NCBI GenBank assembly: GCA_963741995.1
Contig: CAVUKI010000006.1
Location: 1-64,000, forward strand
DNA length: 64,000 nt
Reading direction: 5' to 3'
From: Bog-473 sp963741995
GTDB taxonomy: Bacteria; Actinomycetota; Acidimicrobiia; Acidimicrobiales; RAAP-2
Below the pieces are notes generated by a model, which made no database searches, was not told the DNA's origin, and saw only the letters and a list, made by a program, of their open reading frames with translations. Below, piece after piece: positions 8,358 to 20,520 of the stretch. Position numbers and translations under genes: made by a program. Within the stretch, counting starts at the first letter, position 1, and every line of letters begins with the position of its first letter.

Positions 8358-8427
8358 CCGGGGGCACGTTGCAGCAGCCCGTCCGGGCCGTGGCGGGCGG
8401 ACGGCCCATCCCGCAGCGTGCCCCCGG
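8358..8427. repeat. Large nested inverted repeat between convergent genes
   Basis: Outer arms CCGGGGGCACG (8358-8368) and CGTGCCCCCGG (8417-8427) match perfectly over 11 bp. Inside them GGGCCGT (8385-8391) pairs with ACGGCCC (8401-8407). It ends 8 bp from the stop of the minus-strand RHH gene and may stop transcription from that side. Confidence 0.55.
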
Positions 8428-8435
8428 ATGGCGGT

Positions 8436-8648
8436 TCAGTCCTCGACGCCGGCCTGGCTGGCCGGCGGCCGCCCCCGTCTGGGTAGCGGCCCGGCCTGTT
8501 GGGGCATGCGCCCGGCGTCGTTCAGGGCCCGGCGCAGCAGTATCTCGATCTGGGCGTTGACGCTGCGCAGGTCGTCGTTGGCCCACCGCATGAGTGCGTC
8601 GTGGACGGCCGGATCGATGCGGAGCAGGACTTGCCGCCGTTCGCTCAC
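8436..8648 (-). CDS. Small ribbon-helix-helix (Arc/CopG-like) DNA-binding protein
   Basis: A 70-residue protein. Residues 1-45 (VSERRQVLLRIDPAVHDALM, then ANDDLRSVNAQIEILLRRAL) have the beta-strand-helix-helix layout of Arc/MetJ-type regulators. The tail is basic and Pro-rich (PLPRRGRPPAS). The GTG start at 8648 overlaps the stop of the SPFH gene in a GTGA, so translation is coupled. SPFH genes with such a downstream RHH protein recur in actinobacteria. It may repress its own operon through the palindrome at 9569-9599; that is inference. Confidence 0.75.
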   Translation of the reverse strand: MSERRQVLLRIDPAVHDALMRWANDDLRSVNAQIEILLRRALNDAGRMPQQAGPLPRRGRPPASQAGVED

Positions 8649-9553
8649 GTATAGAGCGAACCCGTGTTCACGACGGGCGACGGCGGCTGGTCCCCGCACA
8701 GCACCACCATGAGGTTGCTCACCATGGCGGCAGTGCGCTCCTCGTCGAGGGAGACCACGCCGCCCTCGTTGAGACGGCTGAGCGCCATCTCCACCATGCC
8801 GACCGCGCCCTCCACGATGCGCGAGCGCGCGGCGACCACGGCGTTGGCCTGCTGGCGGCGCAGCATGGCCTGCGCGATCTCCTGGGCGTAGGCCAGGTGG
8901 GAGATCCGGACCTCGACGATCTCGAGTCCGGCGATGGCGACGCGTTCCGCCACCTCGCCGGCCAGCTCGCCGGCGACGACGTCGGTCGAGCCCCGCAGCG
9001 AGGTCCCGGCCCCGGTGGTGTCGTCGTAGGGGTGGCTCACCGCGACGTGGCGCAGGGCGGACTCGGCCTGCACCGAGATGAAGTCGACGAAGTTGTCCAC
9101 CGCGAAGGTCGACTTGGCCGTGTCGGCCACCTGCCAGACCACGATGGCGGCGATCTCGACGGGGTTGCCGTCGGCGTCGTTGACCTTCAGATGGCCGGTC
9201 TCGAAGTTGCGCACCCGGATGCTGACCCGGCGGCGCACCGTCAACGGCGCCACCACCCACCAGAACCCGGAACGGCGGATCGTGCCGATGTAGCGGCCGA
9301 AGAAGAGGACGACTGAGGTCTGGCCCGGGGGCACGATGGCCAGCGAAGCGAAGACGAGGACGAAGACCAGGCACGGCAGCACGGTCCAGGGGGTGCCGTC
9401 GATCCCGGCGACGATGGCGCCAGCGAGGCAGCCGGCCAGCACGATGACGCCGAACCAGCCGCTGACGGCGAAGGCGGGACGTTCCCTGATGTCCACCCGG
9501 GCGCCCAGGTGCCCGACGGGTGCGGAATTGATGGGTGCCTCAGCAGTGTTCAT
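8645..9553 (-). CDS. SPFH/Band 7 domain membrane protein
   Basis: A 302-residue stomatin/flotillin-type protein. Two hydrophobic segments (about residues 32-48 and 55-72) anchor it. A Band 7/SPFH domain follows (about 72-235: PPGQTSVVLFFGRYIGTIR onward, then EIAAIVVWQVADTAKSTF), and then a helical region with AQAMLRRQQANAVVAAR. The family forms oligomeric scaffolds at the membrane, often linked to membrane order or protease control. GGAGGAG precedes the ATG at 9553. The gene is co-translated with the small RHH protein. Confidence 0.9.
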   Translation of the reverse strand: MNTAEAPINSAPVGHLGARVDIRERPAFAVSGWFGVIVLAGCLAGAIVAGIDGTPWTVLPCLVFVLVFASLAIVPPGQTSVVLFFGRYIGTIRRSGFWWVVAPLTVRRRVSIRVRNFETGHLKVNDADGNPVEIAAIVVWQVADTAKSTFAVDNFVDFISVQAESALRHVAVSHPYDDTTGAGTSLRGSTDVVAGELAGEVAERVAIAGLEIVEVRISHLAYAQEIAQAMLRRQQANAVVAARSRIVEGAVGMVEMALSRLNEGGVVSLDEERTAAMVSNLMVVLCGDQPPSPVVNTGSLYT

Positions 9554-9568
9554 GGTTGCTCCTCCGAC

Positions 9569-9599
9569 AGAAAGTGATATCTAATAGATATCACTTTCT
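9569..9599. promoter_or_regulatory. AT-rich 14+14 bp palindrome upstream of the SPFH gene
   Basis: AGAAAGTGATATCT (9569-9582) and AGATATCACTTTCT (9586-9599) are perfect inverted copies around AAT. This is very AT-rich in GC-rich surroundings. It lies 16-46 nt before the SPFH start and about 50 bp after the end of gpmA. It is a strong candidate operator, or less likely a leader hairpin. Confidence 0.75.
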
Positions 9600-9646
9600 C
9601 CATCCGGTGGCTAGCCCCCAACTCGGCACGGAGAGCCGCGGGAGGG

Positions 9647-10414
9647 TCAGCCGGGAGGCTGGTCGGCCTGGCGGGCCACGGCGGCCGCTGCGGCGGCGGC
9701 CGCCTCGGGGTCGCCCAGGTAGTCGGCCGAGTGCACGGTGAGATCGTCGCTGAGCAGCAGGCGGAACGGGATGCCGGTCGGCACCTCGAGCTCGGTGATC
9801 TCGTCGTCGGCGATGTCCTCCAGGTGCTTGCGCAGGGCCCGGATGGAATTGCCGTGGGCGGCCACCAGCACGGCACCGCCCCGGGCGGCGGCGGCCCGGA
9901 GGTCGGGCACGATGGCCGTCTCCCAGTAGGGCACGGTGCGCACCACGACGTCCTTCAGGCACTCGGTGCGGGGGATGTCGCCAGGAGGGAGGTCGCGGTA
10001 GCGGGGGTCGGCGGCGACGTCATAGGGATTGTCGGGCGAGAGCGGCGGGGGCGGGGTGTCGTAGCTGCGGCGCCAGAGCTGCAGCTTCTCGGCGCCGAAC
10101 TCCTGTTTGATCGCGGCCTTGTTCTTCCCCTGCAGGTCCCCGTAGTGGCGCTCGTTCAGGCGCCAGTCGCGGCGGACCGGGAGCCAGCTGCGGCCGGCGG
10201 CAGCCAGGGCCAGCTCGGCGGTCCGGATGGCCCGCGTCAGGACCGAAGTGTGGAGGATCCGCAGGTCCAGGTCGTCGACGGCGGCCAGCAGCGCGCCGCC
10301 GGCGCGGGCCTCGGCCTCACCCACCGGGGTCAGGTCGACGTCGACCCAACCGGTGAAGAGGTTCTCGGCGTTCCAAGTGGACTGCCCATGACGGATCAGG
10401 ACCAGATCGAGCAC
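9647..10414 (-). CDS. gpmA: 2,3-bisphosphoglycerate-dependent phosphoglycerate mutase
   Basis: A 255-residue glycolytic enzyme interconverting 3- and 2-phosphoglycerate. The phosphohistidine motif LIRHGQSTWN is at the start, LNERHYGDLQGKNKA follows, and the second catalytic His is in AAHGNSIRAL. The length is normal for dPGM. The GTG at 10414 has TACGCT 6 nt upstream, indicating a leaderless mRNA. The Ala-rich C-terminus is poorly conserved. Confidence 0.94.
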   Translation of the reverse strand: MLDLVLIRHGQSTWNAENLFTGWVDVDLTPVGEAEARAGGALLAAVDDLDLRILHTSVLTRAIRTAELALAAAGRSWLPVRRDWRLNERHYGDLQGKNKAAIKQEFGAEKLQLWRRSYDTPPPPLSPDNPYDVAADPRYRDLPPGDIPRTECLKDVVVRTVPYWETAIVPDLRAAAARGGAVLVAAHGNSIRALRKHLEDIADDEITELEVPTGIPFRLLLSDDLTVHSADYLGDPEAAAAAAAAVARQADQPPG

Positions 10415-10420
10415 GTCACC

Positions 10421-10426
10421 AGCGTA
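10421..10426 (-). promoter_or_regulatory. -10 box of a leaderless promoter for gpmA
   Basis: TACGCT on the minus strand, then GGTGAC, then the GTG start. Confidence 0.5.
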
Positions 10427-10502
10427 GGTGGGTCCGGCGGGAGGATGGAAACCACCAGTTCAGAGAGGTGGAAACCGGGGTGGCGACCATTGCCTCAAGA
10501 AC

Positions 10503-10534
10503 CTTGACACGGAGGGACTCAACTTTGTTACACT
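10503..10534 (+). promoter_or_regulatory. dnaK promoter with HAIR-like HspR operator
   Basis: CTTGACA (10503-10509), 7 nt, ACTCAAC (10517-10523) matches the HspR inverted-repeat consensus CTTGAGT-N7-ACTCAAG at 11 of 14 positions with exact spacing. It overlaps a -35-like TTGACA (10504-10509), and a -10-like TACACT lies at 10529-10534. A further half-site CTCAAG sits at 10494-10499. The hspR gene is in the same operon. Confidence 0.75.
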
Positions 10535-10647
10535 TGGAACCAGCAATCAGCGACGCAGCAGCGAAACGCAGCAGGTAAACGAACAGAGCGACTGGACACA
10601 AGGCGCCGGAAGGAACCGGCAGAAGACAAGCGGAAGGAACAGCAGAA

Positions 10648-12509
<1,862 letters not shown>

Positions 12510-12513
<4 letters not shown>

Positions 12514-13097
12514 GCTTCGGCGACGAGGCCCTGCCCGAGGAGGAGCCCGTCTCCTCTGAGGCCGAGGCTGCCCCGGGAGCACCGGGAGAGGTCGACGGCT
12601 CGGCGGCTTACGTCGCCGAGCCCGAGGACCCGGCCGTGCAGGCCGACCCCCAGGAGGCGCTGGCGCGCGAGCGGGACGAGTACCTGCTCGCGCTCCAGCG
12701 CACCCAAGCCGACTTCGAGAACTACCGCAAGCGGATCACCCGCCAGCAGGAGGAGCAGGCAGCACGCGCCTCGCAACACCTGGTGGACAAGCTGCTGCCC
12801 GTTCTCGACGCGCTCGACCTGGCCGACAACCATCTCAAGGACTCTCTCGACGTGAGCGAGGGCGCCAAGGCGCTGCACGCGTCGCGGGCGATGCTGCTGG
12901 ACATCCTCACGAGGGAAGGCCTCGAGCGGGTCGACCAGCCCGAGGTTCCCTTCAACCCTTCGGTGCACGACGGCGTCGCGGACGCGGACGGCGCGGGCGG
13001 ACCGGGCGGCGAGACCATGGTGGAGGAGGTGCTGCGCTCCGGCTATCGCTGGAAGGGGCAGGTGCTGCGCCCTGCCATGGTCCGCGTGCGGGGGTGA
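12510..13097 (+). CDS. grpE: Nucleotide exchange factor GrpE
   Basis: A 195-residue cofactor that releases ADP from DnaK. The acidic, disordered N-terminus (about 55 residues) leads into a long helix (QRTQADFENYRKRITRQQEE) and the beta-wing domain with PFNPSVHDGVA and YRWKGQVLRPAMVRV. The ATG overlaps the dnaK stop by 4 bp. It is followed by dnaJ after 8 bp. Confidence 0.96.
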
Positions 13098-13105
13098 GCT
13101 GACCC

Positions 13106-14227
13106 ATGGCCGCACAGCGTGAATGGTTCGAAAAGGACTACTACAAGGTGCTCGGCGTCGTCCCGACGGCGTCGGACAAGGAGATCACGCGCGCCTACCG
13201 GAAGCTGGCGAAGGAGAACCATCCGGACACCAACCCCGGCTCGGAGGAGCACTTCAAGGAGATCAGTGCCGCCTACGACGTTGTGGGCGACCCCGAGAAG
13301 CGCAAGGAGTACGACGAAGTCCGCACGCGCGGGCCGGTCGGCGGCTTCGGCGGCGTCCCCGGGGGCGGCGGCGGGGGCACCTTCCGCATGGAGGACATGG
13401 GCGACTTGGGCGACCTCTTCGGTGGTCTCTTCGGTGGCGGCGCCGGCCGGACGCGCCCGACCCAGCGTGGGCCGCAACGCGGGGCCGACATGGAGGCACA
13501 GCTCCACCTTTCCTTCCAGGACGCGGTGCACGGTGTCACAACATCGGTCAACGTGCCCCAGGAGGTGCGCTGCTCGAACTGCCGCGGCAGCGGAGCGGCT
13601 CCGGGAACCTCGACGCACACCTGCCCGCGCTGTGGTGGCACAGGGAGCCTCAACGACAACCAGGGACTGTTCTCCCTCAGCACGGTCTGCCCCGATTGCA
13701 TGGGCCGGGGGACGCTGTTCGACACGCCGTGCCCGGTGTGCCACGGGACGGGCACCGAGCACAAGGTGCGCTCGGTCAAGGTCCGCATTCCGGCCGGGGT
13801 CGAGGACGGGCAGCGCATTCGGGTCAAGGGGCGGGGTGCGCCCGGCCAGGGCATGGCGCCGGCCGGCGACCTCTATGTGGTCGTCCACGTGGCCAACCAC
13901 GATGTCTTCGGGCGCAGTGGGCGCAACCTGACCATCACGGTGCCGATCACCTTCCCGGAGGCTGCGCTGGGAACGACGATCACGGTGCCGACGCTCGACG
14001 GCAAGGTCACGCTCAAGGTGCCGGCGGGCACGTCCTCGGGCAAGGTCCTGCGCGTGCGCAACCGCGGGGTCCCGAGCGGGTCGGGTCGCAACGCCAAGAA
14101 GGCGGGTGACCTGCTGGTCAAGGTCGAAGTGGTGGTGCCGACGGAGCTCACCGACGAGCAGAAGGCCGCGCTGGAGTCGCTGGCCGCGGTGACGGAACCG
14201 GCGAAGCGGATCGCGGTGGAGGGGTGA
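13106..14227 (+). CDS. dnaJ: Co-chaperone DnaJ (Hsp40), type I
   Basis: A 373-residue protein. The J domain carries the HPD tripeptide (ENHPDTNPG), and a Gly/Phe-rich linker follows at about residues 76-115. All four zinc motifs of the CxxCxGxG type are present: CSNCRGSG, CPRCGGTG, CPDCMGRG and CPVCHGTG. The C-terminal substrate domains follow. It stimulates DnaK's ATPase and delivers clients. Confidence 0.97.
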   Translation: MAAQREWFEKDYYKVLGVVPTASDKEITRAYRKLAKENHPDTNPGSEEHFKEISAAYDVVGDPEKRKEYDEVRTRGPVGGFGGVPGGGGGGTFRMEDMGDLGDLFGGLFGGGAGRTRPTQRGPQRGADMEAQLHLSFQDAVHGVTTSVNVPQEVRCSNCRGSGAAPGTSTHTCPRCGGTGSLNDNQGLFSLSTVCPDCMGRGTLFDTPCPVCHGTGTEHKVRSVKVRIPAGVEDGQRIRVKGRGAPGQGMAPAGDLYVVVHVANHDVFGRSGRNLTITVPITFPEAALGTTITVPTLDGKVTLKVPAGTSSGKVLRVRNRGVPSGSGRNAKKAGDLLVKVEVVVPTELTDEQKAALESLAAVTEPAKRIAVEG

Positions 14228-14249
14228 GGCGCATGTGTTTGGCGAGTGC

Positions 14250-14279
14250 GGTGATGAGGTGAGTGGGGTGATGAGGTGA
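14250..14279 (+). repeat. 13-bp direct repeat before hspR
   Basis: GGTGATGAGGTGA occurs at 14250-14262 and again at 14267-14279. The second copy runs into the hspR start, so the duplication creates a decoy GTG/ATG-like site upstream. Confidence 0.6.
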
Positions 14280-14662
14280 TGGCTGACCGCGACGCGAACC
14301 AGGCGGTCTACGTGATCTCGGTGGCGGCCGAGCTGACAGGGATGCATCCGCAGACGCTGCGCATCTACGAGCGCAAGGGCCTGCTCGATCCCTCGCGTAC
14401 GAGTGGCGGGAGCCGGCGCTTCTCGGAGCACGACCTGGAGCGCCTGCGCCACATTCAGGAGCTGACCTCGACGGGCCTCAACCTCGAAGGGGTGCGCCGG
14501 GTGCTGCAGCTGGAGTCAGAGCTGACCAGGCTGCGCGAGGAGCTGGTGCAGGCGAGGGAACAGGCGCTCGACGCGGTGGCGGCGACGCACCGCCACTACC
14601 GGCGTGACCTGGTGCCGCTGCGCCAGTCGCCCGTGCCCTTCCGGCGACGGACCGGCACCTAG
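14276..14662 (+). CDS. hspR: Heat-shock repressor HspR (MerR family)
   Basis: A 128-residue regulator. The winged helix covers residues 10-80: VISVAAELTGMHPQTLRIYE, then GLLDPSRTSGGSRRFSEHDL. A coiled-coil region follows. HspR represses the dnaK operon by binding HAIR sites, using DnaK as co-repressor. A matching site is at 10503-10523. The start may be GTG 14276 or the adjacent ATG 14279; an AGG lies just upstream of both. It is the fourth gene of the operon and precedes clpB, another classical HspR target. Confidence 0.93.
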   Translation: MMADRDANQAVYVISVAAELTGMHPQTLRIYERKGLLDPSRTSGGSRRFSEHDLERLRHIQELTSTGLNLEGVRRVLQLESELTRLREELVQAREQALDAVAATHRHYRRDLVPLRQSPVPFRRRTGT

Positions 14663-14726
14663 AGAACACAACGGACACGACCACGAATTTGCACGCCGCG
14701 AGGCGAGACATGAGAAAGGCGAACCG

Positions 14727-17216
<2,490 letters not shown>

Positions 17217-17467
17217 GCTTTCGAGTGCGGCCCGGGAGTGTTTCCCAAAACTGTAAACAAGTCTGTTTCGAGTGCGCCGGAAACCCGGCGAGGAGGACAA
17301 CTCCCCGGAGTGGAACCCTCGACGGCTCGCGTGTGGCCGTGCGCCGACACAATGATGGCAGAGGACAATTCATGCGCAAACGCAACGGAGAACCCTGATC
17401 TTTCACGTCCGGACGCGTAGGATCGTTCGGGTTTCACGCGCACAGTGCACTGGGGGAGGCGGACGAA
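17217..17467 (+). other. Intergenic region upstream of the G1 peptidase gene
   Basis: No gene is seen. TTTCGAGTGCG occurs twice as a direct repeat (17219-17229 and 17266-17276), and AAACA-AGTC-TGTTT (17255-17268) is a small inverted repeat. No convincing terminator or promoter was found. Confidence 0.35.
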
Positions 17468-19090
17468 TTGCCAGGGTCTTTTCGCATGGTGCGGTGGCTG
17501 AGCGCTCTGGCGCTCGTCGCCGTCGGTCTCGTCATGGGCGCGTCGGCGGCGGGGGGGCAGGTCACGCCCGGCAACGCCGTCGGATCGTCACTGCCGCAAC
17601 TGGGTCACGGGCTGCCTGCGACCTCGCCCCGGTTCCACACCGATCCCGGCCGTTTCATCACTGCGCCGGAACCTCACGTGGCCGGCCGGTCGGTCGCGGC
17701 CGTGTCCACCAACTGGTCCGGTCAGATCGCGAGCGGGCCGACGTTCACCGGTGTCACGGGTAACTGGGTGGTCCCGACCGTCCAGCCCACGCAATACAGC
17801 GGGGCGTCGGCCACCTGGATCGGGATCGACGGCGGGCCGAACTCACCCAACTCCATCATTCAGACCGGGACGGCGCAGGTGACCGACGGCGGCGTCACGT
17901 CGTACTCCGCCTGGTTCGAGCTCTACCCCCAACCGGCGGTCTCGCTCGGAGCGGTCTCGCCCGGCGACCAGATGCAAGCCCACATCACCAAGAACCCCGC
18001 GCCCGACAGTTGGTCCCTCACGATCACCGACGCCACCACCGGGGGGAGCGATTCGTTCCCGAACCTCAGCTACGCCGGTCCTGGGGGTTCGGCGGAGTGG
18101 ATCGAGGAACTGCCCACGGCGGTGGGCTCCGCACAGCCCACTCTGGACAACTTCGGCTCGGCGACGTTCACCAACATGACCTATACCCCGAGCAGCCCCG
18201 CCACCCTGATCCCCATCAACATGGAGGACGCGAGCGGCAACATCATCGCCACGGCAGGACCGACCTCGGGTACTCCTGCGTCGTTCACGGACACCTTCGT
18301 GCCGAGCCAGCGCGGCTACTGGCTCGTCGGGTCGGACGGGGGGATCTTCAGCTTCGGCTCGGCCCGGTTCTACGGTTCGACCGGAAGCCTGCTCCTGCAG
18401 CGCCCGGTCGTCGGCATCGTGCCCACGGCGGATCATGGCGGCTACTGGCTCGACGCCTCCGACGGCGGGGTGTTCAGCTATGGCGACACCCAGTTCCACG
18501 GTTCCATACCCGGACTCGGGCTCCATCCCGCCGGTTCGGGCCTCCCGAACAGCCTCAACGCGCCCATTGTGGGCATGGTCCCGTCCGTCGACGACAACGG
18601 CTACTTCATGGTGGCCTCTGACGGCGGAGTCTTCGCCTTCGGTGACGCCCGCTTCGCCGGGTCCTGCCCCGGCATCGGGGGCTGCTCGGGCACTGCAGTG
18701 GCGGTCATGCCCGATTCCAGCGGCAACGGCTACTGGCTGGTGACCTCGACGGGAAACGTCTACACCTTCGGTGACGCCCCCTACTTCGGCGCCCCGGGCC
18801 ACGGCACCGTGACCTCGGCCCTGGCCACGCCCGACGGGCTCGGGTACCTGATCGTCCTGAATGACGGTGAGGTCTTCCCCTACGGCGACGCTGCCGCCGC
18901 CGGCTCACCGCCGTCGGGCAACTTCAACGGTTTTGACCCGGCGACGTCCATCTTCGGCACGTCCGACGGCGCGGGCTACTGGGTCTCGTCGGCCCTCGGA
19001 GCCGTCTACAACTTCGGGGACGCCCCCAACGACGGCGGGATGGCAGGGACCCATCTCAACGGAGCCATCATCGCAGCCACCGGGTTCTGA
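17468..19090 (+). CDS. Secreted G1-family glutamic endopeptidase fused to a six-blade repeat domain
   Basis: A 540-residue protein. A signal peptide (about 1-29) and propeptide-like stretch are followed by an eqolisin/G1 domain (about 78-276). Its hallmarks are TNWSGQ, NWVVP, ATWIGIDGG, IIQTGTAQ with the catalytic Gln132, AWFELYP, and SAEWIEE with the catalytic Glu210. G1 peptidases cleave proteins at acid pH. Residues 283-540 hold six GYWLVGSDGG-type units of about 42 residues, probably a beta-propeller for binding. The TTG at 17468 is preferred over ATG 17486 because GGGGGAGG lies about 9 nt before it. The neighbouring convergent gene carries the same units. Confidence 0.85.
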   Translation: MPGSFRMVRWLSALALVAVGLVMGASAAGGQVTPGNAVGSSLPQLGHGLPATSPRFHTDPGRFITAPEPHVAGRSVAAVSTNWSGQIASGPTFTGVTGNWVVPTVQPTQYSGASATWIGIDGGPNSPNSIIQTGTAQVTDGGVTSYSAWFELYPQPAVSLGAVSPGDQMQAHITKNPAPDSWSLTITDATTGGSDSFPNLSYAGPGGSAEWIEELPTAVGSAQPTLDNFGSATFTNMTYTPSSPATLIPINMEDASGNIIATAGPTSGTPASFTDTFVPSQRGYWLVGSDGGIFSFGSARFYGSTGSLLLQRPVVGIVPTADHGGYWLDASDGGVFSYGDTQFHGSIPGLGLHPAGSGLPNSLNAPIVGMVPSVDDNGYFMVASDGGVFAFGDARFAGSCPGIGGCSGTAVAVMPDSSGNGYWLVTSTGNVYTFGDAPYFGAPGHGTVTSALATPDGLGYLIVLNDGEVFPYGDAAAAGSPPSGNFNGFDPATSIFGTSDGAGYWVSSALGAVYNFGDAPNDGGMAGTHLNGAIIAATGF

Positions 19091-19116
19091 TCCCGGGGGT
19101 CTTCCTCGCACTCGAC

Positions 19117-20451
19117 TCAACCCAGTGGTGCTGTGTCTGCGGCGTACGGTGCGACGCGGCGAGTGTGCGCCGGAAGGGGCCGCAGCAGAGGGACGGATCC
19201 GGCCGTCGCGTGCGCGCGGAGCGCCGGTTGGTCGAGGAAGCCCTGGAGTGTCGGCGCCCCGTCGGAGGCCATGCCGACCACCGTCCCCATGCCCGTACCC
19301 GCCGCGGCACCGAGGAAGGGCGCCGTCCCGTAGTTGAAGAGCCCGCCGTCGGCGGCGGTGAACCAGTAACCGGCCCCGTCCGGCATCGCCGCCATGCCCA
19401 CGATGGGTTGGTTGAGCCGGATGCTCCCCGTGGACCCGTAGAACTGGGCGTCGCCGTAGGCGAAGACCCCGCCGTCGGAGGCGACGAGCCAGTAGCCGCC
19501 GCCATCAGGCGTCGCGGCCATGCCCACGATGGGCTTGTTCAGGTGCGTGCTACCGGTCGAGCCGTAGAAACGGGCATCACCGAAGGCGAAGATGCCCCCA
19601 TCGGAGGCCACCAGCCAATAGCCCCCGCCGTCGGGCGTCGCGGCCATGCCCACGATGGGCTGATTGAGGCTGAGGCTCCCCGTTGAACCGAAGAACGGTG
19701 CGTCCCCGTAGTTGAAGATGCCCCCGTCGGTGGCCACCAGCCAGTAGCCGGCGCCGTCGAGCGTCGGGGCGATGCCCACGATGGGCTTGTTGAGGGGCAC
19801 GGCACCGGCGGATCCGTAGAACGCCGCGTCCCCGTAGTTGAAGATGCCTCCGTCGGAGCCGACGAGCCAATAGCCGCGATTGTCGCCCGTCTGGGCGATC
19901 CCGACGACGGGTCGGTTCAGCGGCCGGCCCGAGGCGTCACCGAAGAAGCCCGCGTCGCCGAAGTGGGCCACGGTGCCCTGCGAGTCGACCTGGTAGTAGC
20001 CGATGCCGCCGACGCCGGTCACGGAGACCGTGGCGCCCGAATCCGCGGTGTCGACGATGTCGAGGATTGCCGAGCGTGGGCCCAGCGCCCCGGGGTTGAA
20101 GGACGTGTCGATGGTGCACTCGCCGCTCGGCGCCAGTGCGATGTCGTCGTTGAGGTCGACGGTGCAGTTGGCCGCCAGCACACCGAAGAAGTCATCGGCA
20201 CCGACGCCCGTGGCGACGATGTCGGTGATGGTGTCGGCCGCGCTGCTCGTATTCACGATGGTGAAGGACTGAGGCCCGACGACGTCGCCCAGTGTCGCCT
20301 CGCCGAAGTCCAGGCCGGCGGGTGCCGCGTGCAGCGCCGGCTGTGTCGCACCAGCGCTGCTCTCGGTCCCGGCCGCGGCGGCGAGCGAGAGCCCGCCGCA
20401 CAGAACGCTGCACACCGCGAGCGATGCCCATCGCTGCCCTCGGGACCTCAT
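19117..20451 (-). CDS. Secreted protein with Ig-like (ASH-type) domain and six propeller-like repeats
   Basis: A 444-residue protein. The signal peptide covers about residues 1-35. Residues 45-148 look like a choice-of-anchor/ASPM-SPD2-Hydin beta-sandwich (LDFGEATLGDVVGPQSFTIV, CTIDTSFNPG). Residues 151-402 are six exact 42-residue units of the form GYWLVASDGGIFAFGDARFY. There is no catalytic site, so it is probably an adhesive or structural surface protein. The start has GGAGG 9 nt upstream. It converges on the G1 peptidase gene with 26 bp between stops. Confidence 0.75.
   Translation of the reverse strand: MRSRGQRWASLAVCSVLCGGLSLAAAAGTESSAGATQPALHAAPAGLDFGEATLGDVVGPQSFTIVNTSSAADTITDIVATGVGADDFFGVLAANCTVDLNDDIALAPSGECTIDTSFNPGALGPRSAILDIVDTADSGATVSVTGVGGIGYYQVDSQGTVAHFGDAGFFGDASGRPLNRPVVGIAQTGDNRGYWLVGSDGGIFNYGDAAFYGSAGAVPLNKPIVGIAPTLDGAGYWLVATDGGIFNYGDAPFFGSTGSLSLNQPIVGMAATPDGGGYWLVASDGGIFAFGDARFYGSTGSTHLNKPIVGMAATPDGGGYWLVASDGGVFAYGDAQFYGSTGSIRLNQPIVGMAAMPDGAGYWFTAADGGLFNYGTAPFLGAAAGTGMGTVVGMASDGAPTLQGFLDQPALRAHATAGSVPLLRPLPAHTRRVAPYAADTAPLG
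19246..20001 (-). repeat. Six tandem 126-bp coding repeats
   Basis: The repeats encode the six 42-residue blades. The middle copies are nearly identical at DNA level, for example around 19490-19650, which suggests recent duplication or ongoing conversion and makes assembly here error-prone. Confidence 0.85.
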
Positions 20452-20520
20452 CGGCTCGTGCCTCCGTTTTCCCCGGGGTGGCGTGACCCCGTCGCTGGCA
20501 CGCTAGCGAAGAGGGGAGGG

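Noticed and set aside
19246..20001. Regular repeats that might suggest a CRISPR array
   Set aside because: The unit is 126 bp, contiguous without spacers and codes for 42-residue protein blades.
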